Origin: Clostridiales bacterium
GTDB lineage: Bacteria; Bacillota; Clostridia; Oscillospirales; CAG-272
Direction of reading: 5' to 3'
Assembly (NCBI GenBank): GCA_022791195.1
Contig: JAAVYP010000004.1
Coordinates: 1-64,000, forward strand
DNA: 64,000 nt
A program made the position numbers and the translations under genes. Position 1 is the first letter of the stretch. Each line of letters begins with the position of its first letter. Shown here one piece after another: positions 18,147 through 26,923 of the stretch. The notes beneath the pieces are model-generated. The model saw only the letters and a list, made by a program, of their open reading frames with translations. It made no database searches and was not told where the DNA came from.

Positions 18147-18469
18147 ATTAATCTCCATTCCGCCGCCCTGCGGCACAAATCGTTAGCAGCCGTACATAAG
18201 ATCGAATCGGATTTGCGCTTATGTAATCACCGCTCTCTTTCTTATTTATATACGATTGAATCCTGCCTGAATTTACGGGAAATATCCCGGGGAAAGATCC
18301 CAGCATAAAGTACAACATAAAGCACGACATAAAGTCGGAAAAAGTTTCCTTTATGATACGCAAAAAACACACATTTTTGGGTTGCCAAATGCAGATTTTT
18401 TACCGGTCTTTCTTGCTTCTCCTGTTGGGCAAAAGGCTTGATCTGACAGCATTTTTCGGTGTTTCTCTC
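18147..18469 (-). other. Long untranslated leader of prsA
   Basis: About 320 bases between the predicted transcription start and the prsA ATG. It contains three 12-base tandem units with CATAAAG at 18304, 18316 and 18328. It also holds the motif CTAACGATTTGTGCCGC (18170-18186), nearly repeated before the SLH gene. I find no riboswitch that I recognise. A 74-codon frame ends one base before prsA but has no ribosome site. Confidence 0.4.
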
Positions 18470-18498
18470 ATTATACTATATCGACTCTGCAAATGCAA
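18470..18498 (-). promoter_or_regulatory. Promoter for prsA
   Basis: On the minus strand TTGCAT (18498-18493), a 17-base spacer and TATAAT (18475-18470). Confidence 0.65.
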
Positions 18499-18515
18499 GG
18501 AAAGTCCGGATTTTG

Positions 18516-20732
18516 TCAACCGATTGTCTCACTTAGCAGCGCGTCCATTCTGGCAAAGCTTTCCTTGTTTTTTTCTTTCATCGCCTGGGCCTTTTTCTGC
18601 AAGAGAGACTTATCTTCCCGCATGGCTTCGTCGGCAAAACGCTGCAGCGCCGCTTCATCGATCCCGGCGGCAGGCATCAGCTTGGGATTGTCCAGTTCGG
18701 CAAACAGCGCGTCTACCTTGGGATCATACGACAAGCCAATAATCGGTACCCCTGCTGCGGCCGCGCAAATCAAGATATGCAGCCGCATGCCGCAGACAAA
18801 GGCCGCCTTGGCCAGTGTTGTGTACATCTCTGAAGAAGAGAGCTGCTCAATACAAAGTCCCCCGCATTTTTCACAAACCGCCCGGCAAATGGACAAATCC
18901 TTTTCCTTCTGCATCGGCAAAAACAAGGGCACAAGACCATAAGTTTTCTTCACATAAAGACAAAAACGCACCAGCTTGTCCTGGACTTCCCGGTCCAGCC
19001 ACTTCCATGCACGCAGAGATATGGCAAAATAAGCCTGTCCCGGGGCAAGACCCGCGCCAGCCAGCCAATGCCGGCACCAGCCTTCATCGGCCCCCTTCAT
19101 GCAAAACACGGGGTCGGCCGTCACCAGCACGCCGTCCGTCCTGACGCCCAGCTCCTCTAACATTTGCAAGGAAGCACGGTCTCGCACGACAATATCATTT
19201 ACCTGGGCCAAGGCTTTGGCCGCCCGCTGTTTATCTCGTTCTGAGGCAAACGGGCCGATGCCGTTGGCAAACAGCATCGTGCGAATGCCTGCACATTTGG
19301 CCAGCCGCAGCACCCATGTGTAATAAAGCAAAGAGCGCGAGCTGGTCACTGACTGTAACAGGCTGCCGCCGCCATAAATCAACACCTTGCCCCGGCGCAG
19401 CACATGCGCCATCATCACCGGATGGAATCGATTGATGCTGTGCACCCCAAACATCCGTCTTGTCTGCTTGGGCCGCCGGGAAAGAACCGTGAGCCGCGCA
19501 TCCGGATATTCGCCGTGAATACGCTCTAATATCACCTGCAAAAGGGCGTCGTCCCCCTTATTGCCAAAGCCATAATAACCATTCAGCAGAACCTCTCCCT
19601 GCCGATACCACGCATAGGGCTTCATGGCTTGGTAAACATCCATCGCGTCCTTGGCCATTTTATCGATTGAATAATGGGCCTCGACAATCGAACGGTTGTA
19701 CGCGCCCATACGCGCTTTTTCCTCTTCCGACAGGGCGAAGGCCTCGCGCAAAGAAGCGATCAGGGTCGGCACGTCCGCCATGGCCCGTCCGCGGCAGGTA
19801 AAGTTTGTGTCCAAAGCCTCCTGCAGAATCGTCTCGCGAAACAGGCCTAAATTTCCCTGCGAACCGGATAGGATCGTCACGCACTCGGCGCTCATGGCCT
19901 CCAGCGCCGCGCGGGAAACCCCCACAAAAATGTCCCCCCAGGCGCAAAACTGATTAATATCGGTTCTGGCCCCTGTCAGAATCAAAACCCGCCGGCCGAT
20001 TTGCTCATTGGCGGCCTCTGCTTCCTTTTTCAGTCTGGCAAAGGCGGTGCCGCCGCCCACCATCACGATTTGCATATCCGGATATTCACCCGCCAGTGCT
20101 TTGGCGGCTTCGACGAGATGAAAGCCGATATGCGCCGCTTCGTTATCAATACGCGAAACATACAAAACCCGCGGGCCGTTCTCTTTTAGGCCAAATTCAC
20201 GCTTCACCCGGGAAGCATCTGTCTCTTTGCGATACCGCGCGGTGTCGATGCCGTTAATGGTAATCGAAATCGTGTCCGAGGGAACCTTGTAGTTGCGAAT
20301 TAAATATTCTTTGATATCATAGCTGACCGCCAGCGTCCTCTCGCCCCAATTAGAAATGAGCTTCCAGAACAGGCTGACGTCATAGGTTCCGTGCGCGCTG
20401 GTCACAAACCGGAATTTTAAGCGCTTGGCTAACAGTCCGCATAGAAAAGCAGGGATGCGCGCATGCGCATGGACCACATCAAACCGCTCTTTTTTAATCA
20501 GCGCTTTTAGTAACCGATAGCTTTGCAGAACACAGCGCGGCTTCTTTGAATGCAGGGGAATGCGCACATGCTTCACGCCGGCTTCGGCCAATTCAGAAAC
20601 ATACACCCCCCCGTTTGAGGCCACGCTCACATCATATCCGTTCTTTTTCAGCGCTTTTGCCAATTCGGTGATATGCGTTTCGGCGCCGCCGATATCAAGG
20701 GCCATGGTCGTCAACAATATTTTATCCGCCAT
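18516..20732 (-). CDS. Glycosyltransferase-CsaB (polysaccharide pyruvyl transferase) fusion
   Basis: A 738-residue two-domain protein. Residues 1-370 are a GT4-type glycosyltransferase (GGAETHITELAKAL, HAHARIPAF, INGIDTARY, EAMSAECVTILSG). Residues 375-738 are a CsaB-type pyruvyltransferase (GFGNKGDDALLQVIL, LIYGGGSLLQ, FANGIGPF, CGMRLHILICAAAAGVPIIGLSYD). CsaB adds pyruvate ketals to the secondary wall polymer that SLH domains bind. The two activities are often separate genes, so the fusion may couple sugar addition and pyruvylation. ATG 20732 follows GAGAGG. It fits with the SLH protein at 4928. Confidence 0.88.
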   Translation of the reverse strand: MADKILLTTMALDIGGAETHITELAKALKKNGYDVSVASNGGVYVSELAEAGVKHVRIPLHSKKPRCVLQSYRLLKALIKKERFDVVHAHARIPAFLCGLLAKRLKFRFVTSAHGTYDVSLFWKLISNWGERTLAVSYDIKEYLIRNYKVPSDTISITINGIDTARYRKETDASRVKREFGLKENGPRVLYVSRIDNEAAHIGFHLVEAAKALAGEYPDMQIVMVGGGTAFARLKKEAEAANEQIGRRVLILTGARTDINQFCAWGDIFVGVSRAALEAMSAECVTILSGSQGNLGLFRETILQEALDTNFTCRGRAMADVPTLIASLREAFALSEEEKARMGAYNRSIVEAHYSIDKMAKDAMDVYQAMKPYAWYRQGEVLLNGYYGFGNKGDDALLQVILERIHGEYPDARLTVLSRRPKQTRRMFGVHSINRFHPVMMAHVLRRGKVLIYGGGSLLQSVTSSRSLLYYTWVLRLAKCAGIRTMLFANGIGPFASERDKQRAAKALAQVNDIVVRDRASLQMLEELGVRTDGVLVTADPVFCMKGADEGWCRHWLAGAGLAPGQAYFAISLRAWKWLDREVQDKLVRFCLYVKKTYGLVPLFLPMQKEKDLSICRAVCEKCGGLCIEQLSSSEMYTTLAKAAFVCGMRLHILICAAAAGVPIIGLSYDPKVDALFAELDNPKLMPAAGIDEAALQRFADEAMREDKSLLQKKAQAMKEKNKESFARMDALLSETIG

Positions 20733-20778
20733 CCAAAATCCTCTCTAATGCCAACTCTCGTTTTTGTTGCTTCATACG

Positions 20779-20804
20779 AATCGGCGCACGAATGTGCGCC
20801 GATT
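20779..20804. terminator. GC-rich hairpin between MORN and CsaB-fusion genes
   Basis: Arms AATCGGCGCAC and GTGCGCCGATT (11 bp) with loop GAAT. A T-run follows only on the + strand, where no gene ends. On the minus strand it could act as a pause or partial terminator between the two leftward genes. Confidence 0.5.
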
Positions 20805-20815
20805 TTTCAGTCGTC

Positions 20816-21820
20816 TTATTCGTCCAACACTATGGTTCCGTTTGAGAATTTGCCGGTATAGGTCCGGCCGCTGGGCCATTTATAGGTGCCCGTGCCGTTT
20901 GGCTGATCCGCGCTGAAATCGCCGGTATAGCTCTCGCCGTTTTTCCACGTATACGTGCCGGTTCCCTCTTTTTTATCATCGACAAATTCACCGGTGTAGA
21001 CATCGCCATTCGCATAGGTCATGGTGCCCATGCCGTTTTTTAAATTGCCGGAAAAATTGCCTTCATAAGAGTCTCCGCCGGCATAAGTCTGTTTGCCGGC
21101 ACCCTCGCGCAGGTTGTTGACAAAGTTCCCGGTATAGCTGTCTCCGTTTGAAAAGGTCATAGTTCCCTGGCCTGAACGCACGCCGTCCTTAAAGCTGCCT
21201 TGGTAGATATCCCCGTTTTTAAAGGTATAGGTCCCCTCGCCCGAAATGACGTCGTTGACAAAGGTTCCCTCATAGACATCGCCGTCCTCAAAGACATACT
21301 TGCCCTGGCCGTGTTTCAGCATCTTTTTGGTTTCGCCCTTGTACACATCCCCGTTGGAATACGCAATTGTGTTGTTGCTGGCCCGCACTCTGGCCGTTTT
21401 GTCTGAATACACAACCAGGCCGTTTGTCGGGTCGCCCGAGCCGTTTACCCGTCCGATATATTTCACCGTGGTCGTTTCCTCTGCCCGCACAATTTTATAG
21501 GACATATAGCGGAATCCGGCTAAGAATAAAATTAAAAACATCAAAAGCACGGCCAGCAGCGCCACAATGAATATATTGCGTAAAATCATGCCGATGGTGC
21601 GGTGCTTCTTCGGCCTCTTGGCGGCCGCTGACGGCGTGCGCGGCCTTGCGGACGCCTGCGTGCTGCCGGCAGGTCTTGCCCCGCCCGACGCACTGCGCAC
21701 CGGTCTGTGTGCGGGGCGCGGTCTTTGTTGGCCGGCGCCTTGCGGACGCTGGCCGGAAGGCGTGTTTCGGCGTGCCCCCTGATTCTGGTTTGATCTGGGT
21801 CCCCTTCCCTGATTATCCAT
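20816..21820 (-). CDS. Membrane-anchored MORN-repeat protein
   Basis: A 334-residue protein. It has a disordered N-terminus rich in Gln, Pro, Arg and Ala (about residues 1-80), one membrane segment (about 85-105), a short linker, then about eight MORN repeats of 23 residues each (YxGxFxxxxxxGxGTYxxxNGD pattern) to the C-terminus. MORN repeats form elongated beta sheets that bind lipid or protein partners. The basic N-terminus would be cytoplasmic and the repeats outside. The start is ATG 21820 behind AAAGGAAAGAG. The function is unknown. Confidence 0.85.
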   Translation of the reverse strand: MDNQGRGPRSNQNQGARRNTPSGQRPQGAGQQRPRPAHRPVRSASGGARPAGSTQASARPRTPSAAAKRPKKHRTIGMILRNIFIVALLAVLLMFLILFLAGFRYMSYKIVRAEETTTVKYIGRVNGSGDPTNGLVVYSDKTARVRASNNTIAYSNGDVYKGETKKMLKHGQGKYVFEDGDVYEGTFVNDVISGEGTYTFKNGDIYQGSFKDGVRSGQGTMTFSNGDSYTGNFVNNLREGAGKQTYAGGDSYEGNFSGNLKNGMGTMTYANGDVYTGEFVDDKKEGTGTYTWKNGESYTGDFSADQPNGTGTYKWPSGRTYTGKFSNGTIVLDE

Positions 21821-21947
21821 GTTCTCTTTCCTTTCCTGCGCACAGGCTTTCACCAAATGCGCTTGTTACATGCGTTTTTCAACGGCGCTTTCCGAAATCA
21901 TTCCATTCGGATTTATTTTTCCCGGGTTCGCTTCCCGCCGGTTCCGC

Positions 21948-22439
21948 TTAGCCGCTAAAAACATTTTTCAGCATTTGCAGCAATTCGGGTATCACGGCGG
22001 CCAAAATAACAGCGGCAACGGCAAACAAAACAATCGCGATGACTACCGTCACGACATTCGCGTTTTTCGCGTCATACCGCATCGAGGCCCGCAGCTTGGT
22101 TTCAGGCAAAATATAATAGCGTGCCTCCAGCATGACAATCTGCTTTTTCTTTTTCTTCGTTATCACACGGCCCGGCACAATGCCCACATATTTATGCGCG
22201 GCCCCCCGCTCGCTTAACATAAACCGCAGCAGCCATTCGCTCTTAAACCCAAGCTCGGCCGCCCGCAGTGCCTTTTCGGGGGTGTCTGCCCCCGCCCGAA
22301 TCAGCGTTCTGATCATCCGTCCCGGCCATTTCATTTGATACAGCATGCCAAGGCAGGCCGCCGCAATGCCGACCACAAAACCCATGAGCACAAAGCGCAG
22401 ATTGGGCTGTGCGGTGTAGGTGAATATTTCTTGAAACAA
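21948..22439 (-). CDS. Hypothetical membrane protein
   Basis: A 163-residue protein with an N-terminal membrane helix (about residues 15-35) and a C-terminal one (about 128-152). Between them is a cytoplasmic basic stretch with four to five consecutive lysines (TKKKKKQIVML). It starts with TTG at 22439 behind AAAGGTGCAG, 14 bases after serS, so it is probably in the same transcript. I do not recognise a family. Confidence 0.7.
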   Translation of the reverse strand: MFQEIFTYTAQPNLRFVLMGFVVGIAAACLGMLYQMKWPGRMIRTLIRAGADTPEKALRAAELGFKSEWLLRFMLSERGAAHKYVGIVPGRVITKKKKKQIVMLEARYYILPETKLRASMRYDAKNANVVTVVIAIVLFAVAAVILAAVIPELLQMLKNVFSG

Positions 22440-22453
22440 AGCTGCACCTTTCT

Positions 22454-23737
22454 TTATTGCGGCCGCAGTACGGTTTTTCCGCCCATGTACGGCTGCAATG
22501 CTTCGGGAATGGTCACACTGCCATCCTCTTGATAATGATTTTCCATAAACGCAATCAGCATACGCGGCGGTGCCACACAGGTGTTGTTCAGCGTATGCGC
22601 CAGATAATTTCCGTTTTCCGATTTGACACGGATTTTAAGCCGCCTTGCCTGCGCGTCGCCCAAGTTCGAGCAGGAGCCAACCTCAAAATATTTCTTTTGC
22701 CGCGGGCTCCAGGCTTCTACATCCACACTTTTCACCTTCAAATCAGCCAAATCGCCCGAACAGCATTCTAAGGTTCTGACCGGAATTTCCAGTGTTCTGA
22801 AAAAGGCCACGGTTGTCTGCCAAAGGGTGTCAAACCATAGGGGCGACTCTTCAGGCTTGCAGACCACGATCATTTCCTGCTTTTCAAACTGGTGAATGCG
22901 GTAAACGCCCCGTTCCTCAATCCCATGCGCGCCCTTTTCCTTGCGGAAACAGGGACTATAGGAGGTCAGCTTGCAGGGCAGCGACTGCTCGGGAATGTGG
23001 CTGTCAATAAATTTGCCGATCATCGAATGCTCTGAGGTACCGATCAGATACAGATCCTCTCCCTCAATCTTATACATCATGGCGTCCATCTCGGCAAAGC
23101 TCATTACGCCCGAAGCCACCTGGCTGCGGATCATATAAGGCGGAATGCAATAGGTAAAGCCCTTGTCGATCATAAAATCCCGGGCATAGGACAAGATCGC
23201 GCTGTAGAGTCTGGCCACATCGCCCATCATATAATAGAAGCCGTTTCCGGCCACCCGGCCGGCGCTGTCTAAATCTAACCCGTTGAGTCTTTCCATAATC
23301 TCGGTGTGATATGGAATTTCATAGTCGGGCACAACCGGTTCGCCAAAACGCTCTCTTTCTACATTTTCCGAATCATCCTTGCCGATCGGAACCGAAGGGT
23401 CAATGATGTTTGGAATCACACTCATGACCTTGGTCAGCGCCTCGTCCAGCTCGCGGCCGTCGGCCGTTAACTGCTCCAAACGATCAGCAAATTCAGCGAC
23501 CTTTTTCTTAGTCTGCTCGGCTTCTTCTTTTTTGCCCTGGGCCATCAGCCCGCCGATTTCCTTGGAAAGAGCGTTTCGCTGGGCACGCAGGGTCTGTTCC
23601 TCTTGTCCGGCTGCCCGCTTTTGATCGTACAGGCTGATTGCCTCATCCACAAGGGGCAGCTTCTCGTCCTGAAACTTTTTCTTTATATTTTCCTTTACAA
23701 GCTCGGGATTTTCCCGCAAAAATTTAATATCCAGCAT
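22454..23737 (-). CDS. serS: Serine-tRNA ligase
   Basis: A 427-residue class II synthetase. It has an N-terminal coiled-coil arm (about residues 30-105, binding the tRNA variable arm), motif 2 as FRKEKGAHGIEERGVYRIHQF, and motif 3 as LNNTCVAPPRMLIAFMENH. Motif 3 differs from the common GSGLAVGRTL form but matches a recognised bacterial subgroup. ATG 23737 follows GAGGAAG, 14 bases after parB. No T-box leader is possible here because there is almost no gap. It ends in PYMGGKTVL. Confidence 0.95.
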   Translation of the reverse strand: MLDIKFLRENPELVKENIKKKFQDEKLPLVDEAISLYDQKRAAGQEEQTLRAQRNALSKEIGGLMAQGKKEEAEQTKKKVAEFADRLEQLTADGRELDEALTKVMSVIPNIIDPSVPIGKDDSENVERERFGEPVVPDYEIPYHTEIMERLNGLDLDSAGRVAGNGFYYMMGDVARLYSAILSYARDFMIDKGFTYCIPPYMIRSQVASGVMSFAEMDAMMYKIEGEDLYLIGTSEHSMIGKFIDSHIPEQSLPCKLTSYSPCFRKEKGAHGIEERGVYRIHQFEKQEMIVVCKPEESPLWFDTLWQTTVAFFRTLEIPVRTLECCSGDLADLKVKSVDVEAWSPRQKKYFEVGSCSNLGDAQARRLKIRVKSENGNYLAHTLNNTCVAPPRMLIAFMENHYQEDGSVTIPEALQPYMGGKTVLRPQ

Positions 23738-23751
23738 TTCTTACGCTTCCT

Positions 23752-24633
23752 CTATTCATCTTCTAAAATATTATGCCCGCAAATCTGTTTTAGCAGAGCT
23801 TCTAAATCATCATCATCTTCAAAAAACAATTCGATTTTCTGGCTGCGGCCGCCATAGGCTATGTTCACCCGCCGGCCAAGCATCCGCTGGGCTTTGGCCG
23901 CCAACCGGCCGACATAATCCACTTCGCCGCCCGTCGGCTCTTTCCCGACAGAAGCGACCGGCTGCTGATTTTTCTTTCGCACCAACCCTTCCGCCTCTCG
24001 CACCGACATGTTTTTTTCCTCTATCATATCGGCGCACGCGAGCATGTCGTCGGTATTTTTCAAGCCGAGCAGGGTGCGGGCATGTCCCGCGCTGAGCTGG
24101 CCTGCGCCCACCCGCTGCAAAAGCGGTTCGGGCAGGTCTAAGAGCCGCAGCATATTGGCAATCGCCGGCCGGCTTTTGCCGATTCGCTTCGCGATGCCCT
24201 CTTGGGTCAGGCCGTATTCTTCAATCAGCGCCTTGTATCCAAGTGCTTCTTCCAGCGGGTTCAGATCCTCTCGCTGGATATTCTCTATCAGCGCGACTTC
24301 GGCTGTCTTTTGATCGTCATAATCAGAGATAATCACCGGCACTTCGGATAGGCCCGCCATTTTCGCGGCACGCCAGCGCCGCTCTCCCGCGATGATTTCA
24401 TAAAATCCGCCTGCGGCCGGCCGGACAATGATGGGTTGTATCAAGCCATGCACAGCGATCGAATCGGCCAGCGCCGAAAGTCCCTCCTGATCAAAGGTTT
24501 TGCGGGGCTGGTCGGCCCGCGGTTCAATATCAGCCAGCCGCAGCATGTTGACGCCTGAGGCCGCTTCTTCTGTATTATCGACAAAAATTGCGTCCAGTCC
24601 GCGGCCAAGGCCGCTTGTCCTTGTCTTTGCCAT
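23752..24633 (-). CDS. parB: Chromosome partitioning protein ParB (Spo0J)
   Basis: A 293-residue CTP-dependent DNA clamp that loads at parS and spreads. The N-terminal CTP-binding domain has GLGRGLDAIF, ADQPRK and GERRWRAAKMAG. The central helix-turn-helix is LTQEGIAKRIGKSRPAIANMLRLL, and a C-terminal dimer domain follows. ATG 24633 lies behind AGGGAG, 68 bases after parA. A perfect parS lies 1.1 kb upstream, beyond parA. Confidence 0.96.
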   Translation of the reverse strand: MAKTRTSGLGRGLDAIFVDNTEEAASGVNMLRLADIEPRADQPRKTFDQEGLSALADSIAVHGLIQPIIVRPAAGGFYEIIAGERRWRAAKMAGLSEVPVIISDYDDQKTAEVALIENIQREDLNPLEEALGYKALIEEYGLTQEGIAKRIGKSRPAIANMLRLLDLPEPLLQRVGAGQLSAGHARTLLGLKNTDDMLACADMIEEKNMSVREAEGLVRKKNQQPVASVGKEPTGGEVDYVGRLAAKAQRMLGRRVNIAYGGRSQKIELFFEDDDDLEALLKQICGHNILEDE

Positions 24634-24701
24634 ATTTTTCTCCCTGTCTTTTGCAAAGGATTCTTGTTTTCTCGCGAAAGAATCCCTCGTTTTTCATCCA
24701 T

Positions 24702-25487
24702 TTATCCGTTATTGGTGCGGTCGGCCAGCTCTTTGGCAATCGCCGCGTAGGCCTCTGCCCCTTTTGAATATTTATCGTAATATCGAATCGGCTTGCCGTA
24801 TGAAGGCGCCTCTGAAAGCCGCACATTTCTTGGCACGGGTGTTTTAAAAATCCGTTCCCGATAGTATTTCTTGATCTCTTCTAACACTTGCAGCGAAAGA
24901 TTCAGCCGGCCGTTGAACATGGTGATCAAAATTCCCGTGATATCCAACGCCGAATTGTAGTGCTTTTTCACCTGTTTAATCGTCATGGCCAGCTGGGAAA
25001 GTCCCTCTAAGGCGAAAAATTCACACTGCATGGGAATGACCACCCCTTCGGCAGCCGCCAACGCATTGATCGTCAAAATCCCCAGCGAAGGCGGACAGTC
25101 GATGATCACGTAATCAAACGCAAACTGCGCCTCCTCTAAGGCGCGGCGAAAACGACCCTCCCGGTTATCGGCCCCCACCAGTTCAAATTCAGCGCCGGCC
25201 AAATTCATATTGGCAGGCAGCAACCATAAATTTTGAAACGCGGTTTTGATACAGGCAGAGCTTAGCTCCACCCGTGAGATAAGCACATCATAGGCCGTTG
25301 CCTGCATGCCGCGCTTGTTCGCGCCCACGCCGCTGGTTGTATTCCCCTGCGGGTCCAAATCAACTAACAAAACCCGATAACCCATAAACCCAAGCTCGGC
25401 TGCTATGTTGATGGCTGACGTGGTTTTGCCAATTCCGCCTTTTTGGTTGGCAAACGCAATCACTTTCGCTTTTTTCGCCTGCTGCAT
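24702..25487 (-). CDS. parA: Chromosome partitioning ATPase ParA (Soj)
   Basis: A 261-residue deviant-Walker ATPase. The P-loop FANQKGGIGKTTSAIN is at the N-terminus, Walker A' is LLVDLDPQGN and Walker B is YVIIDCPPSLGIL. With ParB it segregates the origin; in Bacillus it also modulates DnaA. ATG 25487 follows AAGGGGG, and a promoter with a 17-base spacer lies at 25521-25549. Confidence 0.97.
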   Translation of the reverse strand: MQQAKKAKVIAFANQKGGIGKTTSAINIAAELGFMGYRVLLVDLDPQGNTTSGVGANKRGMQATAYDVLISRVELSSACIKTAFQNLWLLPANMNLAGAEFELVGADNREGRFRRALEEAQFAFDYVIIDCPPSLGILTINALAAAEGVVIPMQCEFFALEGLSQLAMTIKQVKKHYNSALDITGILITMFNGRLNLSLQVLEEIKKYYRERIFKTPVPRNVRLSEAPSYGKPIRYYDKYSKGAEAYAAIAKELADRTNNG

Positions 25488-25520
25488 GGCTCGTCCCCCT
25501 TATCTCTAAATATATATACT

Positions 25521-25549
25521 ATTATATCTTTTGACGTACAAAAAGTCAA
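25521..25549 (-). promoter_or_regulatory. Promoter for parA-parB
   Basis: On the minus strand TTGACT (25549-25544), a 17-base spacer and TATAAT (25526-25521). The gene-free stretch 25488-25843 also holds parS and a small hairpin with arms CGAGCAAG and CTTGCTCG near 25738-25757. Confidence 0.75.
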
Positions 25550-25763
25550 TAAGACATTCATGATGTCAACAATATATTCCGAAGCTACCCCCCTTGTTAA
25601 ACGGGCGGGCCTTTATAAGGGGGTACGGAAAGTTGATCTTTTTAAAGGGGTGCATTCGTAACGATAAGGCTTCTTTTTTCTGCCTGTGCAGGGTTTTCCC
25701 CCCGTGCCAGCTTGCTTGCACATGCCAACTTGCTTGCCCGAGCAAGCAGGCTTGCTCGTACAG

Positions 25764-25795
25764 AAAGGGGATGTTTCACGTGAAACATCCCCTTT
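25764..25795. promoter_or_regulatory. parS site inside a 32-bp palindrome
   Basis: TGTTTCACGTGAAACA (25772-25787) is an exact match to the Bacillus-type parS 16-mer. The palindrome extends perfectly eight more bases each side (AAAGGGGA and TCCCCTTT), 32 bp in all. It lies 48 bases past the end of noc and about 280 bases before parA. The extension could also fold as the noc transcript's terminal hairpin. Confidence 0.97.
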
Positions 25796-25843
25796 ACCCC
25801 TTGCCTTGATCGCTGACCGCTTGTCCACATCATGCTCCCTTTT

Positions 25844-26716
25844 TTATTTAGGAATAACAATGGTCAGCGTAATTTCTTTTTCGTTTTCATTTTTTGTGCT
25901 GGCCGCTGAAATGCCCGCTTTTTTTAGGATAGACACGGCTTTATCAATGGAATTATAGAACAAACGCATATCCTTAATGATATATTTTCGTTTTGTTTTT
26001 CCCTGTGTCAGCTCGGTCAGCACCGTCTCTACATACTCTTCGGTCGCCGCCACATTTAAATGACGGGCGGCGGTATTCCGAATGACCTCTGTACGTTTCT
26101 CTTCATCTGAAATCCGAAGAAATGCCCGCGCATGCCGTTCGGTAAGCCCCGCTTTCATAATACACTCCCGCTCAACGGCTGAAAGACGCAATATACGCAG
26201 CTTATTGGCGATATACGGCTGCGAACAGCAAAGACGCTCGGCTATCTGCTCCTGCGTCATATCGTAAATCTTAATCAGCGCGGCAATCGCGTTCGCTTCC
26301 TCAAACATATTCAGATTTTCTCTTTGAATATTTTCAATAATCGCTATTTCTGCACTTTTCTTGGAATCCGCATTAATAATTAAGCAGGGGACATGGCTCA
26401 TGCCAATCAACATAGCCGCACGCAGCCGCCTTTCGCCCGCTACCAATTGAAACAAACCGCCGTCCATGACGTTTTCATCCATAATACGGCGGACAGACAA
26501 TGGTTGTAACATGCCATATTGCCGAAGGCTCTCGGCCAAGCGAATGATCGCTTCATCCTGAAAGCTCTTTCTCGGCTGCGCCGGATTCGCGCAAATGCGA
26601 TCGACGGAAATGGTATGAACCCGGCCATATTCCAATCGTTGTTTCAGCGTGAGCTCCCGCTTTTTCAAGACTCGTACTTGCTCGCGCAGCGCGTCACACT
26701 CATTATGGTTTCCCAA
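25844..26716 (-). CDS. noc: Nucleoid occlusion protein Noc
   Basis: A 290-residue ParB paralogue. It has a coiled N-terminus (REQVRVLKKRELTLKQRL), a CTP-binding domain (NPAQPRKSFQDEA, GERRLRAAMLIG), and a helix-turn-helix (MTQEQIAERLCCSQPYIANKLRIL). In Bacillus Noc sits on the membrane and chromosome to block division over DNA. The N-terminus is basic but not a clear Bacillus-type amphipathic anchor. The start is TTG at 26716 behind AGAGGTGATT. It lies beside parA, as expected for noc; a second chromosomal ParB is an alternative. Confidence 0.88.
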   Translation of the reverse strand: MGNHNECDALREQVRVLKKRELTLKQRLEYGRVHTISVDRICANPAQPRKSFQDEAIIRLAESLRQYGMLQPLSVRRIMDENVMDGGLFQLVAGERRLRAAMLIGMSHVPCLIINADSKKSAEIAIIENIQRENLNMFEEANAIAALIKIYDMTQEQIAERLCCSQPYIANKLRILRLSAVERECIMKAGLTERHARAFLRISDEEKRTEVIRNTAARHLNVAATEEYVETVLTELTQGKTKRKYIIKDMRLFYNSIDKAVSILKKAGISAASTKNENEKEITLTIVIPK

Positions 26717-26795
26717 TGGTAATCACCTCTTGAAGAGAGTTTACCAATTTTTGCCAATTATTTCCACCGAATTCTGTCGATTACCGAAATTATTA

Positions 26796-26906
26796 CTAAT
26801 TTCAATGAATGCTAATTTCAATTATTACTAATTTCAATGAATGCTAATTTCAATTAAGCTAATTTAAATTATGGCTACTTTCAATGAATGCTAATTGAAA
26901 GTAATT
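26796..26906. repeat. Seven 16-bp iterons upstream of noc
   Basis: Seven consecutive units begin with CTAATTTCAATGAATG or a close variant, at 26796, 26812, 26828, 26844, 26859, 26875 and 26891. All are 16 bases long except one of 15. They fill most of the 207 bases between noc and the next leftward gene. Two 32-base blocks (26792-26823 and 26824-26855) are identical. The even spacing suggests binding sites on alternating faces of the helix. Confidence 0.85.
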
Positions 26907-26923
26907 CCAAGCATTTTTACTGA

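Noticed and set aside
18148-18372. 74-codon leader frame ending one base before prsA
   Set aside because: No ribosome site, composition driven by a 12-base tandem repeat, and overlap with the leader motif shared with the SLH gene.
18498-18509. AGGAAAGTCCGG, resembling a conserved RNase P RNA segment
   Set aside because: None of the other conserved RNase P elements is nearby, and the site lies in a promoter.
22439-23752. T-box leader for serS
   Set aside because: Only 14 bases separate parB from serS.
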